Shown one piece after another: positions 18,246 through 26,546 of a DNA stretch of 64,000 nt. Within the stretch, counting starts at the first letter, position 1, and the number at the start of each line of letters is the position of its first letter. The notes beneath the pieces are model-generated. The model worked only from the letters and a program-made list of their open reading frames with translations, had not been told where the DNA came from and ran no database searches. The position numbers and the translations under genes are program-made. The DNA lies in NCBI RefSeq assembly GCF_004362055.1, contig NZ_SNXB01000010.1:124001-188000 (forward strand), given 5' to 3'. The DNA is from Flavobacterium sp. 245. Its GTDB lineage: Bacteria > Bacteroidota > Bacteroidia > Flavobacteriales > Flavobacteriaceae.

Positions 18246-20174
18246 TTAGTAATGCCATCTCACAAAAGCTTCCATCGCAGCGTAAGTTGCCAAACCAAGT
18301 TGTTGGTACAAATCTGCTGTTTCTGCATTTCGGTCTTCTGCTCTTTGCCAGAACTCTCTGGCGTCGGTTCCCTGGAAAACTACACCGTCTTTTTGAGATT
18401 GGTGTTTGAAGATTCCGTGGCGTTTTGCTAAAACCTGATCCGGGCTCATTGGCACTGCCATTTCCACTTCATCAATTCCCCATTCCTGCCATGCTCCTCT
18501 GTATAACCATAACCAGCAATCATCCATAAACGATTTTGGTTTTAGGGCTTTTACAGCTTCAAAAATAGCATCCAGACAAACTTTATGTGTTCCGTGTGGA
18601 TCTGCCAAATCTCCGGCTGCGTAGATTTGATGTGGTTTTATTTTTTCAATTAAATCAACTGTTAATTGAATATCTTCCGGTCCGATTGGTTTCTTTTCAA
18701 TAGTTCCGGTTTCATAAAATGGTAATTCCATAAAATGAATCTGATCATCGGTCAATCCAACAAAATGACTTGTTGCCCTTGCTTCTCCTTTTCTGATTAA
18801 TCCTTTGATGTAACGAACTTCTGGAATGTCAATTTCGCTGTTCTTTTTATTCTCAAGGAAAGTTTGAGCCTTTTTGTAAATATCATCTGCTTCAGGGCTT
18901 TTTATTCCGAATTTTTCATTGTAATCAATTACGAATCTTGCAAAACGCAACGCTTCGTCATCCGCTACAGCGATATTTCCCGAAGTTTGATACGCCACAT
19001 GCACTTCATGTCCCTGCTCCTGCAAACGCATGAAAGTTCCTCCCATACTGATAATATCATCATCCGGATGCGGACTGAAAATCAAGACACGTTTTTTAGC
19101 CGGTTCTGCTCTTTCTGGACGGTTTGAATCCTCGGCATTTGGTTTCCCGCCTGGCCAGCCTGTGATTGTATTTTGAAGTTTATTGAAGATTTTGATGTTG
19201 ATATCATAAGCCGGTCCTGAATCTGCCAATAAATCGCTCATTCCGTGTTCGATATAATCGGCATCAGTCAACATTAAAATTGGTTTTTTAAGCTGAAGCG
19301 CCAATCCTAAAACCGCTTTTCTAATTAATTTATCCGTCCAAATTACTTTTTCTACCAACCAAGGTTTGTTGATTCTGGTTAATTTTGAAGAGGCTTCTTT
19401 ATCTAAAATAAAAACGGCATTATTGTGTTCCTGTAAAAAGGAAGCAGGTACACGATTGGTAACTTCATCTTCTACCGATTTCTTTACAATATTTGATTTT
19501 CCTTCTCCCCAAGCCATTAAAATAACTTGTTTTGCTTCCATGATTTTTTTAACTCCAAGCGTAATCGCTGTTCTTGGCGTATTGCTCAATCCGAAGAAAT
19601 CTTTGCTTGCTGCAACCCTTGTAATATGATCCAATGCCACTAAACGTGTTTTAGAGTTTTGTAGCGAACCCGATTCATTAAAACCAATATGACCGTTTCC
19701 TCCAATTCCCAGAATTTGCAAATCGATTCCGCCCAAAGCTTCAATTTTTGCTTCATAATCATGACAATAATCTGCTATTTGTTGTTTTGTTAAAAGTCCA
19801 TCGGGAACGTGAGCATTTTCAGGTAAAATATCGACATGATCAAACAGCAATTCTTTCATAAAACGAACATAACTATTGATTGAATTGGGTTCCATCGGAT
19901 AATATTCATCCAGATTAAAACTGATAACGTTCTTAAAACTCAAACCTTCTTCTTTATGCAAACGAACCAGTTCAGCGTACAATCCTTTTGGAGAAGAACC
20001 AGTGGCTAGCCCTAATATGCACGATTCGTTATTTTCCTGCTTTGATTTGATAAGTGTTGCGATTTCTTTGGCAACTGCTTTAGATGCATCAATTGAGTTT
20101 TCGAAAACTACTGTATTAATGTTTTCAAATCTTTTTTCGAACCCTGTTGCTTTGTCAATTATACTTTTTATCAT
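18246..20174 (-). CDS. nagB: Glucosamine-6-phosphate deaminase fused to a PIG-L/LmbE deacetylase domain
   Basis: This 642-residue two-domain protein has a NagB deaminase domain at about residues 20-290, with SFNLDEYYPM, GIGGNGHIGFNESGS and the following ALDHITRVAA. It converts glucosamine-6-phosphate to fructose-6-phosphate and ammonia. The second domain (about 360-640) is LmbE/PIG-L-like, with the metal-binding FSPHPDDDIISMGG and a later DPHGTH. Fused forms of this length are known in Bacteroidetes. The gene is last in a minus-strand operon with a KduD-like dehydrogenase 23 bases upstream, so it handles the amino sugar released from heparin or heparan sulfate. The substrate of the deacetylase half is not known; GlcNAc-6-phosphate is a reasonable guess because no nagA lies here. 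Confidence 0.9.
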   Translation of the reverse strand: MIKSIIDKATGFEKRFENINTVVFENSIDASKAVAKEIATLIKSKQENNESCILGLATGSSPKGLYAELVRLHKEEGLSFKNVISFNLDEYYPMEPNSINSYVRFMKELLFDHVDILPENAHVPDGLLTKQQIADYCHDYEAKIEALGGIDLQILGIGGNGHIGFNESGSLQNSKTRLVALDHITRVAASKDFFGLSNTPRTAITLGVKKIMEAKQVILMAWGEGKSNIVKKSVEDEVTNRVPASFLQEHNNAVFILDKEASSKLTRINKPWLVEKVIWTDKLIRKAVLGLALQLKKPILMLTDADYIEHGMSDLLADSGPAYDINIKIFNKLQNTITGWPGGKPNAEDSNRPERAEPAKKRVLIFSPHPDDDIISMGGTFMRLQEQGHEVHVAYQTSGNIAVADDEALRFARFVIDYNEKFGIKSPEADDIYKKAQTFLENKKNSEIDIPEVRYIKGLIRKGEARATSHFVGLTDDQIHFMELPFYETGTIEKKPIGPEDIQLTVDLIEKIKPHQIYAAGDLADPHGTHKVCLDAIFEAVKALKPKSFMDDCWLWLYRGAWQEWGIDEVEMAVPMSPDQVLAKRHGIFKHQSQKDGVVFQGTDAREFWQRAEDRNAETADLYQQLGLATYAAMEAFVRWHY

Positions 20175-20197
20175 TTTAATTTCTTTTGAAATTTATA

Positions 20198-20992
20198 CTA
20201 ATCTTCATTAGATGGTTTTCCGATCGTAGCTAAAATTCCGCCATCAACATAAACAATATGACCGTTTACAAAATCACTTGCTTTTGAACTTAAAAAGATA
20301 GCAGCTCCCTGTAAATCATCAGGATCTCCCCAGCGTCCAGCTGGTGTTCTTCCCATAATAAATTCGTTGAACGGATGGCCGTTTACTCTAATTGGTGCAG
20401 TTTGGCTTGTAGCAAAATATCCCGGACCAATTCCATTCGTCTGAATATTAAATTTTGCCCATTCGGTTGCCATATTTTTGGTCAGCATTTTTAATCCGCC
20501 TTTTGCTGCTGCATAAGCGCTTACCGAATCTCTGCCTAATTCACTCATCATCGAGCACATGTTTATAATTTTTCCACCACCACGTTGAATCATTCCTTTG
20601 GCAATGTTTTTAGAAACGATAAAAGGTCCTGTTAAATCTACTTTTATCACGGCTTCAAAATCCGCGACTTCCATTTCTATGATTGGTGTTCTTTTGATGA
20701 TTCCGGCATTGTTGATCAGAATATCTATTGGGCCAACTTCAGCTTCTATTTTGTTAATTGCTGCAATTACCGCGCTTTCATCGGTTACATCAAATAGATA
20801 TCCGTACGCTTCAATTCCTTCCGATTTATATTCTGCAATAGCATTATTTACTGCTTCCTGTGAGGAATGATCGTTGACTACAATTTTTGCTCCTGCATGT
20901 CCAAGTCCTTTGGCCATTGCCATTCCTAATCCATGAACTCCTCCTGTAATAAGAGCAGTTTTCCCTGTTAAATCAAATAAATTAATTGACAT
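20198..20992 (-). CDS. kduD: 2-dehydro-3-deoxy-D-gluconate 5-dehydrogenase-like SDR (KduD)
   Basis: This 264-residue classical short-chain dehydrogenase has TGGVHGLGMAMAKG (16-29), NNAG (94-97) and the catalytic Tyr160-x3-Lys164 in SAYAAAKGG. It is close to KduD and gluconate 5-dehydrogenases. In this locus it would reduce 2,5-diketo-3-deoxygluconate, formed from the unsaturated uronate, to KDG. The usual partner isomerase KduI is not present in the window. It sits between the DUF4861 gene and nagB. A gluconate 5-dehydrogenase activity cannot be excluded from the sequence alone. Confidence 0.75.
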   Translation of the reverse strand: MSINLFDLTGKTALITGGVHGLGMAMAKGLGHAGAKIVVNDHSSQEAVNNAIAEYKSEGIEAYGYLFDVTDESAVIAAINKIEAEVGPIDILINNAGIIKRTPIIEMEVADFEAVIKVDLTGPFIVSKNIAKGMIQRGGGKIINMCSMMSELGRDSVSAYAAAKGGLKMLTKNMATEWAKFNIQTNGIGPGYFATSQTAPIRVNGHPFNEFIMGRTPAGRWGDPDDLQGAAIFLSSKASDFVNGHIVYVDGGILATIGKPSNED

Positions 20993-21024
20993 TTTTTTAG
21001 TTTATAGTTAATAATTGGTTGGTA

Positions 21025-22155
21025 TTATTTTATGTTTACGATTAACGGATTGTTTATTTGCTGTTGAAAATTATTCAAATAGTCAAACCATTGTTTTGCA
21101 TTGGTAATTTTTCCTGCTTTATCCCAGGCGGCACCTGAATAATAGACAATAGGTTCGTTGGTTTTAATTGTAGTTTTGGCTAGTATTTGTTCTTTATTAG
21201 CCCACATAGTGCTTACAGGGGTAGTTAAGATTGATCCCACAGCGGTAGTACCGTCATTGTCAAAAGTTGGTTCCCAATAACCTAGAATACCTTGTTGTTC
21301 ATTTAACAATATCACTCCAGGTTTCTCTCTTCTGATGATTCCAACAACAACCTCCAGAGGGTTATTGTCGTCGAAACTATAAACGTTTTCAATGCGGTTG
21401 AGTTGAGAACCAGCATCTATAGAAATTGTTTTTACTGCTGTAACTTTTATGCCACCTGCATTCCAGCTATCAAATGTTAATTCAAAAGTAGAACGCAGCG
21501 GACCATTGTCCAACACTTTCCATTGATGATAATTGCCAGAATAACGAATTGTATCTTTTACAAACGGAGCCATATTTCCGGCACCCAATGTATAACCAAC
21601 ATGATAATAATCTAATCCGTTGCCATGGTCTAAGTGATAGTCATTACGTTTATAGCGTTCATTTAACACCAATTTATCGGTTCGTTTTACCCATACATCA
21701 AAACCGTACGCATCACCTTCTGTTTTTTCTAAAGCTTTACCATAAGCCCTAAAAGCAATTTTATCGTTTTCCCAGGCAAAATCGTCAAGACGCTCCGGTA
21801 CATAACGTGCATAAGTTTTCGCAGTAAATGTTTCCGGTTTCCCTTTTTGGACGATGAGGTTTAAAGAGGATTTCGCCTTAATATCTATATGAACTAACAA
21901 GTTTTGAATAGCAGCGTTTCCATGATGTTCCAACTGATACGGAACTTGTTTTTTTGTATTGGCGTTGATTACTACAAAATTCAATGTATCTATATTTGAA
22001 TAGGAGGAAAGTACAGTTGCCCATTTTATAGCAACAACAGTTTCCTTTCGGTCGAGAGCCGAATTATTCTGAATAGTTACTGTCGCTTTTGTTTGCGCAT
22101 TAGTAGAAAATGGTAAACTTAATGCAAGTACAAAAAGGATTTTAAATCTTTTCAT
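21025..22155 (-). CDS. DUF4861 family secreted protein
   Basis: I choose the ATG at 22,155 because it is followed directly by a signal peptide (KRFKILFVLALSLPFSTNAQ); an in-frame upstream ATG at 22,215 would add 20 polar residues before it. The mature periplasmic protein of about 355 residues has the look of DUF4861, with an N-terminal beta-rich part and GDAYGFDVWVKRTDKL and HLDHGNGLDYYHVGYTLG in the centre. The family is common in polysaccharide loci for uronic-acid polymers, but I know of no proven activity. Its place between the sensor and kduD suggests a step in processing uronate-containing fragments. Confidence 0.78.
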   Translation of the reverse strand: MKRFKILFVLALSLPFSTNAQTKATVTIQNNSALDRKETVVAIKWATVLSSYSNIDTLNFVVINANTKKQVPYQLEHHGNAAIQNLLVHIDIKAKSSLNLIVQKGKPETFTAKTYARYVPERLDDFAWENDKIAFRAYGKALEKTEGDAYGFDVWVKRTDKLVLNERYKRNDYHLDHGNGLDYYHVGYTLGAGNMAPFVKDTIRYSGNYHQWKVLDNGPLRSTFELTFDSWNAGGIKVTAVKTISIDAGSQLNRIENVYSFDDNNPLEVVVGIIRREKPGVILLNEQQGILGYWEPTFDNDGTTAVGSILTTPVSTMWANKEQILAKTTIKTNEPIVYYSGAAWDKAGKITNAKQWFDYLNNFQQQINNPLIVNIK

Positions 22156-22407
22156 AAGGTATTTTAATTCGTAAGTGTTGTACTGTTTGATTTTTATTTT
22201 AAAATAATCGCTCAATTAAGGCATGATTTGGGCTTCTCACTCCAAAATGAATATTTCATTTGGGTAAGACAATGATTTTCAAAATTGAAATTTGTAATTG
22301 ATTTAAGGGCTGATTAAAAGGCTTGCTTTAGCTGATTTCTAACTCGATAGAAATGGGATTGTAGTATTCTTTTTTTTTGCATTGTATATTAGTTTTTGTT
22401 GTTTCAA

Positions 22408-25400
22408 TTATTCTTTTTCTTCTTCTAGTTTGGCTAAATATTCACTTGGCATACATCCATAATGTTGTTTGAATGCTGTCGAAAAATACGATGGTGAATT
22501 AAATCCGCACATATAGGTTATTTGTGCAATTGTATAACGTTTACTCTGCATTAATTCAACCGCCTTTTTAAATCGGATTCTCTTTATAAAATCCATGGCA
22601 GATTCGCCTGTAATGGCTTTTAGTTTTAAGTAAAGATTAGAGCGGCTCATTCCGATCTCTTTACTAAACTGGTCTACGGAAAATTCAGAATCTGCCAGAT
22701 GCTCTTCAACAATTTGGATCGCTTGTTTTAGAAATTCTTCATCAAGCACGTTAAACGCGATATTTTCAGGTACCATTTCTTTACCAACTGAATAATACTC
22801 TTTTAATCGTTTACGGGAACGCAACAAATTTGTGATTTTCGCTGCCAGCAAAGGAGTCGAAAACGGTTTTGTAATATAATCGTCAGCGCCCATTTCCAAT
22901 CCTTTTATTTGCTGGCTGGTTTCTGTTCGCGCTGTTAAAAGCATTAAAGGAATATGTGAAGTATTGATGTTTTGCTTTACTTTTTTACAAAAATGCAATC
23001 CATCCAATTCCGGCATCATCACGTCGCTGATAATAAGATCAAAGGGTTTAATTTCTAAGAGATCCAAAGCCATCTGACCGTCAAAAGCCACCGTAACATC
23101 ATATATTTTGTTGAAATAATCCTGCAGATAATCCAGAATTTCTTTATTATCGTCTACAATTAAAAGCTTGATTGGCTGATCTCTTTCGATTACTTCATTT
23201 TCTTCCGGTAACAAAGCATCGTCTGTTTCAAGTTCATTATCAGATATAATAGATAAATCATAAGCTGATTCCTCAACATGATGATCGTTTTTATAAACCT
23301 GATCAGACATTGGAATCGTTACCGTAAAAATACTTCCTTTCTGCATTGTACTTTCTGCGGTAATTTCACCATGATGCAATTCGACCAAACGTTTTGTGAA
23401 AGCCAATCCAACACCGGAACCCAAATTCATCTCGCGATTGTTTACCTGATAGAAACGGTCGAAAACCTTAGACAAATCTTCCTCGCTAATTCCGACCCCC
23501 GTGTCGGCTACCTTAATTTGTACTTTATCATTTTTCTTAATCAACTCAACATATATTGTCTGACCAGCTTTGGTGTATTTAAAAGCATTTGACAAAAGAT
23601 TAAACAGAATTTTTTCCATTGCGTCTTTATCAAAATAGAATAACAAGTGCGGTTCTTCGGCATGATATGTATAATGAATACTGTTTTTCTCTGAAAGTGG
23701 TTTAAAGGACTCGAAAATTTCATGTGTAAAATTCACTATATCACCTTTACCAACTTTAAGTTGTCGAGTTCCCATTTCGGTTTTTCTAAACTCAAATAAT
23801 TGATCCACTAGGTTGTAAAGTCTTTTGGAGTTAATGAACATTAATTCGTGTTTCTTTTTAAATGTTTTGTCGATAAAAGGCATTTTTAATAACTCTTCTA
23901 AAGGAGCTAAAATCAGTGTTAAAGGAGTTCTTAATTCATGAGAAACATTGGTAAAAAAGTCCATTTTTACCTGATTGATGTAGTTCGCTCTTTCTTTATC
24001 AATTCGTTCCAATTTTAATTGTTGAACGGCTTTAATTCTTTCTTTTATGATTCTGTAACCGATGTAAGCCGCTGTGCCAATAATAGTTAATAACAGTAAT
24101 GAGAACCAGATTGTTTTATACCAGGGTGCCAGAATGATAATTTTTAAGGTTCGAACAGCACTCATTTCACCATTAGGTCCAATGGCTTTGATTTGGAAAT
24201 TGTATTTCCCTGCGGATAAATTACTATAGCTAACTTTTAGTTCGTCAGTACGTTGCCAGTCTTTATCTATTCCATCTAATTTGTAATAATAATAGGTTCG
24301 ATTAGACGAAATATAATTAAAAGTGTTAAAAAAGATGCTAAACTGTTTGTATTCTGGTCCAATTTCTAACTCATTTGATTGGTCGATGTGTTCTTCCAGA
24401 ATATCAGTTTCATCACCAACAGCAACAGTTTTATTTAATACTTCAAGGGCTGTAAAGCTAAGTTTCAATGGAAGTGGCTGCTGTTTTACCATTGAAGGAT
24501 AGAAGTAAGAAAGACCTTTAATTCCACCAAAAAGCAGCATGCCGTCTTTTGCTTTATAAAAAGAATAATCGTTGAATTGCTTATTTTGCAAACCATCACT
24601 TTCATCAAATGTTTGTACAGAACCTTTGTCAGGGTTGAATTTAATTAAACCACCGTTGGTAGAAATCCATAAACTTCCATCATCATCGGGTATAATTCCA
24701 TAAATGGTTTCTTTGACGAAATCTTTTCTGGCATCAAAACTTATGAAAGATTCCTGAGTTTCATCATATAATCGTAAACCTTCCCTAGTTCCAATCCAGA
24801 TTCTGTGTTTTTGATCTTCAGTAATACAATTTACGATATCGTCACTAAGTTTGCCATGTCCAATGTTTCCAAACAAAAGAGTATCCGGATAAAAAAGCGT
24901 TACTCCATTTGTGGTTCCAATCCAGATTCGGTGTTTGCTATCTTCAAACAAAAATGTAATATCATCAGAAGCCAGACGCTTGCCTGCTTTATCAAGATGA
25001 ATATGTGTAAAGGTCTTAGTTTCCGGATGGAACTGATCGAGTCCTGATCTGGTTCCGACCCAAATACGACCGTTAGAATCTTTTAATATGCTATAAACCA
25101 GATCGCCGGCAATGGTGTTGGGATTATTCTCATCATGACGAAAATGCTGCACAGAACCTGTATTTGGATTGAGTAAATTAAGCCCCCCATTGTGAGTTCC
25201 AATCAATACATTTCCGCTATCATCAAATGCAATGGCTTTGATATTATTTGAACTTAAGCTATTAGGATTATTTTCGCTATTTGAAAAATAACTAATTGTG
25301 TTCGCTTTTTTATTCCAATAGTTTATGCCTTTGTCATTGCTTCCAATCCAGAAATTACCTTTTGAATCTTGCTTGATAACCCCAATAACTTCATCATTTA

Positions 25401-26451
25401 AAGATGGTTTTCCTGAGTTTTGGCTTAGAAGATTAAATTTAATATCGCTTTTATGATAATAATTTAAACCGCCATAATAAGTTCCTAACCAAATTCCGTT
25501 TTGTTTGTCTTTAAAAAAGCAACGAACTGAGTTTTGACTAATCGTGTAAGGCTGCGATATTTGGTGATAATAATTGCTGAAAGACTTTGTATCTGGGTTA
25601 AAAATACTAAGGCCTCTAAAAGTTCCAAGCCAAATATTTCCGTCGGTATCTTTGCCCACACATCTGATATTATTATCTGCAATACTATTTGTTCCTGAGC
25701 TGTGTAACAGAGAAGTCGTTTGACCATTTTTAGCATCAAAACGAATTACACCATATCCTTCAGTTGCAACCCATAGCGTTTTTTTATCTATATAAACATC
25801 ATTGATATAAGGCTTTTTCACACCCAAATCAATTTTAATCAATTGATGATTATTGGGGTTTAATTTAAAAAGGCCAACATCTGTTCCTAAAATAATTTGT
25901 TTTTGCCAAAGACCGATGTAAGCAATTTTCTTAATTTCATGAGAAGAAGCGTTAAACTTGATTGTGGTAAAATTTTGGGCTTCCGGAACAAGAACAAAAA
26001 CTTCACCAGTGATAGAAGTAGCCCAGATTTTATGCATACTATCTTCTGATATAGATGAAATATACCATTCGCCAATACTTCGCGGAAGTTTGTAATTTGT
26101 AAAACTGTCTGTGTTATAATTGTAAACACTAATTCCTTGATTTCCACCAACCCATAATTGCCCTTTATGATCTGTAAACAAGCTACGGATGTAATACGAT
26201 TGTAAGCTGTTTTTAATATTTTTGATTGGTCGATATACTTTAAAACCTTTACTGTCATAACGATTTAGTCCGTCCTGAGTTCCAATCCAGATAAAACCCA
26301 GAGTATCTTGCTGGATTGCGAAGACAGAACTTTGCGACAAGCCTTTATCGACCGAAATATTACGAAAATACCGGTCCTGAACTTGCGCATAACTCTTCGT
26401 TGAGAAAAGAATTATGGACAAAAGCGCCAAAAGAGCAATCGTTTTCTTCAT
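22408..26451 (-). CDS. Hybrid two-component system regulator (HTCS) of the heparin locus
   Basis: The 1,347-residue regulator has a signal peptide, then about a dozen two-component propeller repeats (IGTQDGLNRYD, VGGNQGISVY, IGTTNGVTLF) forming a double beta-propeller sensor, then a Y_Y_Y domain (about 700-775) and a membrane helix (about 785-805). Inside the cell it has HisKA with phospho-His near 838 (VSHELRTPL), HATPase_c (NLLSNAFKYT, DTGVGI, GSGVGLAF), a receiver with Asp near 1142 (LIISDVMMPELDG) and a C-terminal AraC HTH (about 1240-1340). Such proteins bind oligosaccharides in the periplasm and activate their own locus. It lies inside the operon, between the lyase and DUF4861 genes. 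Confidence 0.95.
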   Translation of the reverse strand: MKKTIALLALLSIILFSTKSYAQVQDRYFRNISVDKGLSQSSVFAIQQDTLGFIWIGTQDGLNRYDSKGFKVYRPIKNIKNSLQSYYIRSLFTDHKGQLWVGGNQGISVYNYNTDSFTNYKLPRSIGEWYISSISEDSMHKIWATSITGEVFVLVPEAQNFTTIKFNASSHEIKKIAYIGLWQKQIILGTDVGLFKLNPNNHQLIKIDLGVKKPYINDVYIDKKTLWVATEGYGVIRFDAKNGQTTSLLHSSGTNSIADNNIRCVGKDTDGNIWLGTFRGLSIFNPDTKSFSNYYHQISQPYTISQNSVRCFFKDKQNGIWLGTYYGGLNYYHKSDIKFNLLSQNSGKPSLNDEVIGVIKQDSKGNFWIGSNDKGINYWNKKANTISYFSNSENNPNSLSSNNIKAIAFDDSGNVLIGTHNGGLNLLNPNTGSVQHFRHDENNPNTIAGDLVYSILKDSNGRIWVGTRSGLDQFHPETKTFTHIHLDKAGKRLASDDITFLFEDSKHRIWIGTTNGVTLFYPDTLLFGNIGHGKLSDDIVNCITEDQKHRIWIGTREGLRLYDETQESFISFDARKDFVKETIYGIIPDDDGSLWISTNGGLIKFNPDKGSVQTFDESDGLQNKQFNDYSFYKAKDGMLLFGGIKGLSYFYPSMVKQQPLPLKLSFTALEVLNKTVAVGDETDILEEHIDQSNELEIGPEYKQFSIFFNTFNYISSNRTYYYYKLDGIDKDWQRTDELKVSYSNLSAGKYNFQIKAIGPNGEMSAVRTLKIIILAPWYKTIWFSLLLLTIIGTAAYIGYRIIKERIKAVQQLKLERIDKERANYINQVKMDFFTNVSHELRTPLTLILAPLEELLKMPFIDKTFKKKHELMFINSKRLYNLVDQLFEFRKTEMGTRQLKVGKGDIVNFTHEIFESFKPLSEKNSIHYTYHAEEPHLLFYFDKDAMEKILFNLLSNAFKYTKAGQTIYVELIKKNDKVQIKVADTGVGISEEDLSKVFDRFYQVNNREMNLGSGVGLAFTKRLVELHHGEITAESTMQKGSIFTVTIPMSDQVYKNDHHVEESAYDLSIISDNELETDDALLPEENEVIERDQPIKLLIVDDNKEILDYLQDYFNKIYDVTVAFDGQMALDLLEIKPFDLIISDVMMPELDGLHFCKKVKQNINTSHIPLMLLTARTETSQQIKGLEMGADDYITKPFSTPLLAAKITNLLRSRKRLKEYYSVGKEMVPENIAFNVLDEEFLKQAIQIVEEHLADSEFSVDQFSKEIGMSRSNLYLKLKAITGESAMDFIKRIRFKKAVELMQSKRYTIAQITYMCGFNSPSYFSTAFKQHYGCMPSEYLAKLEEEKE

Positions 26452-26546
26452 GAAAGTTTAAATTATAAATTATTTTGTTTGTGTTTAATCTCTTATTATC
26501 AGATTAATTCAGCTCTAATTTAGAGAAAAAGTAAACATCTTGTTTC

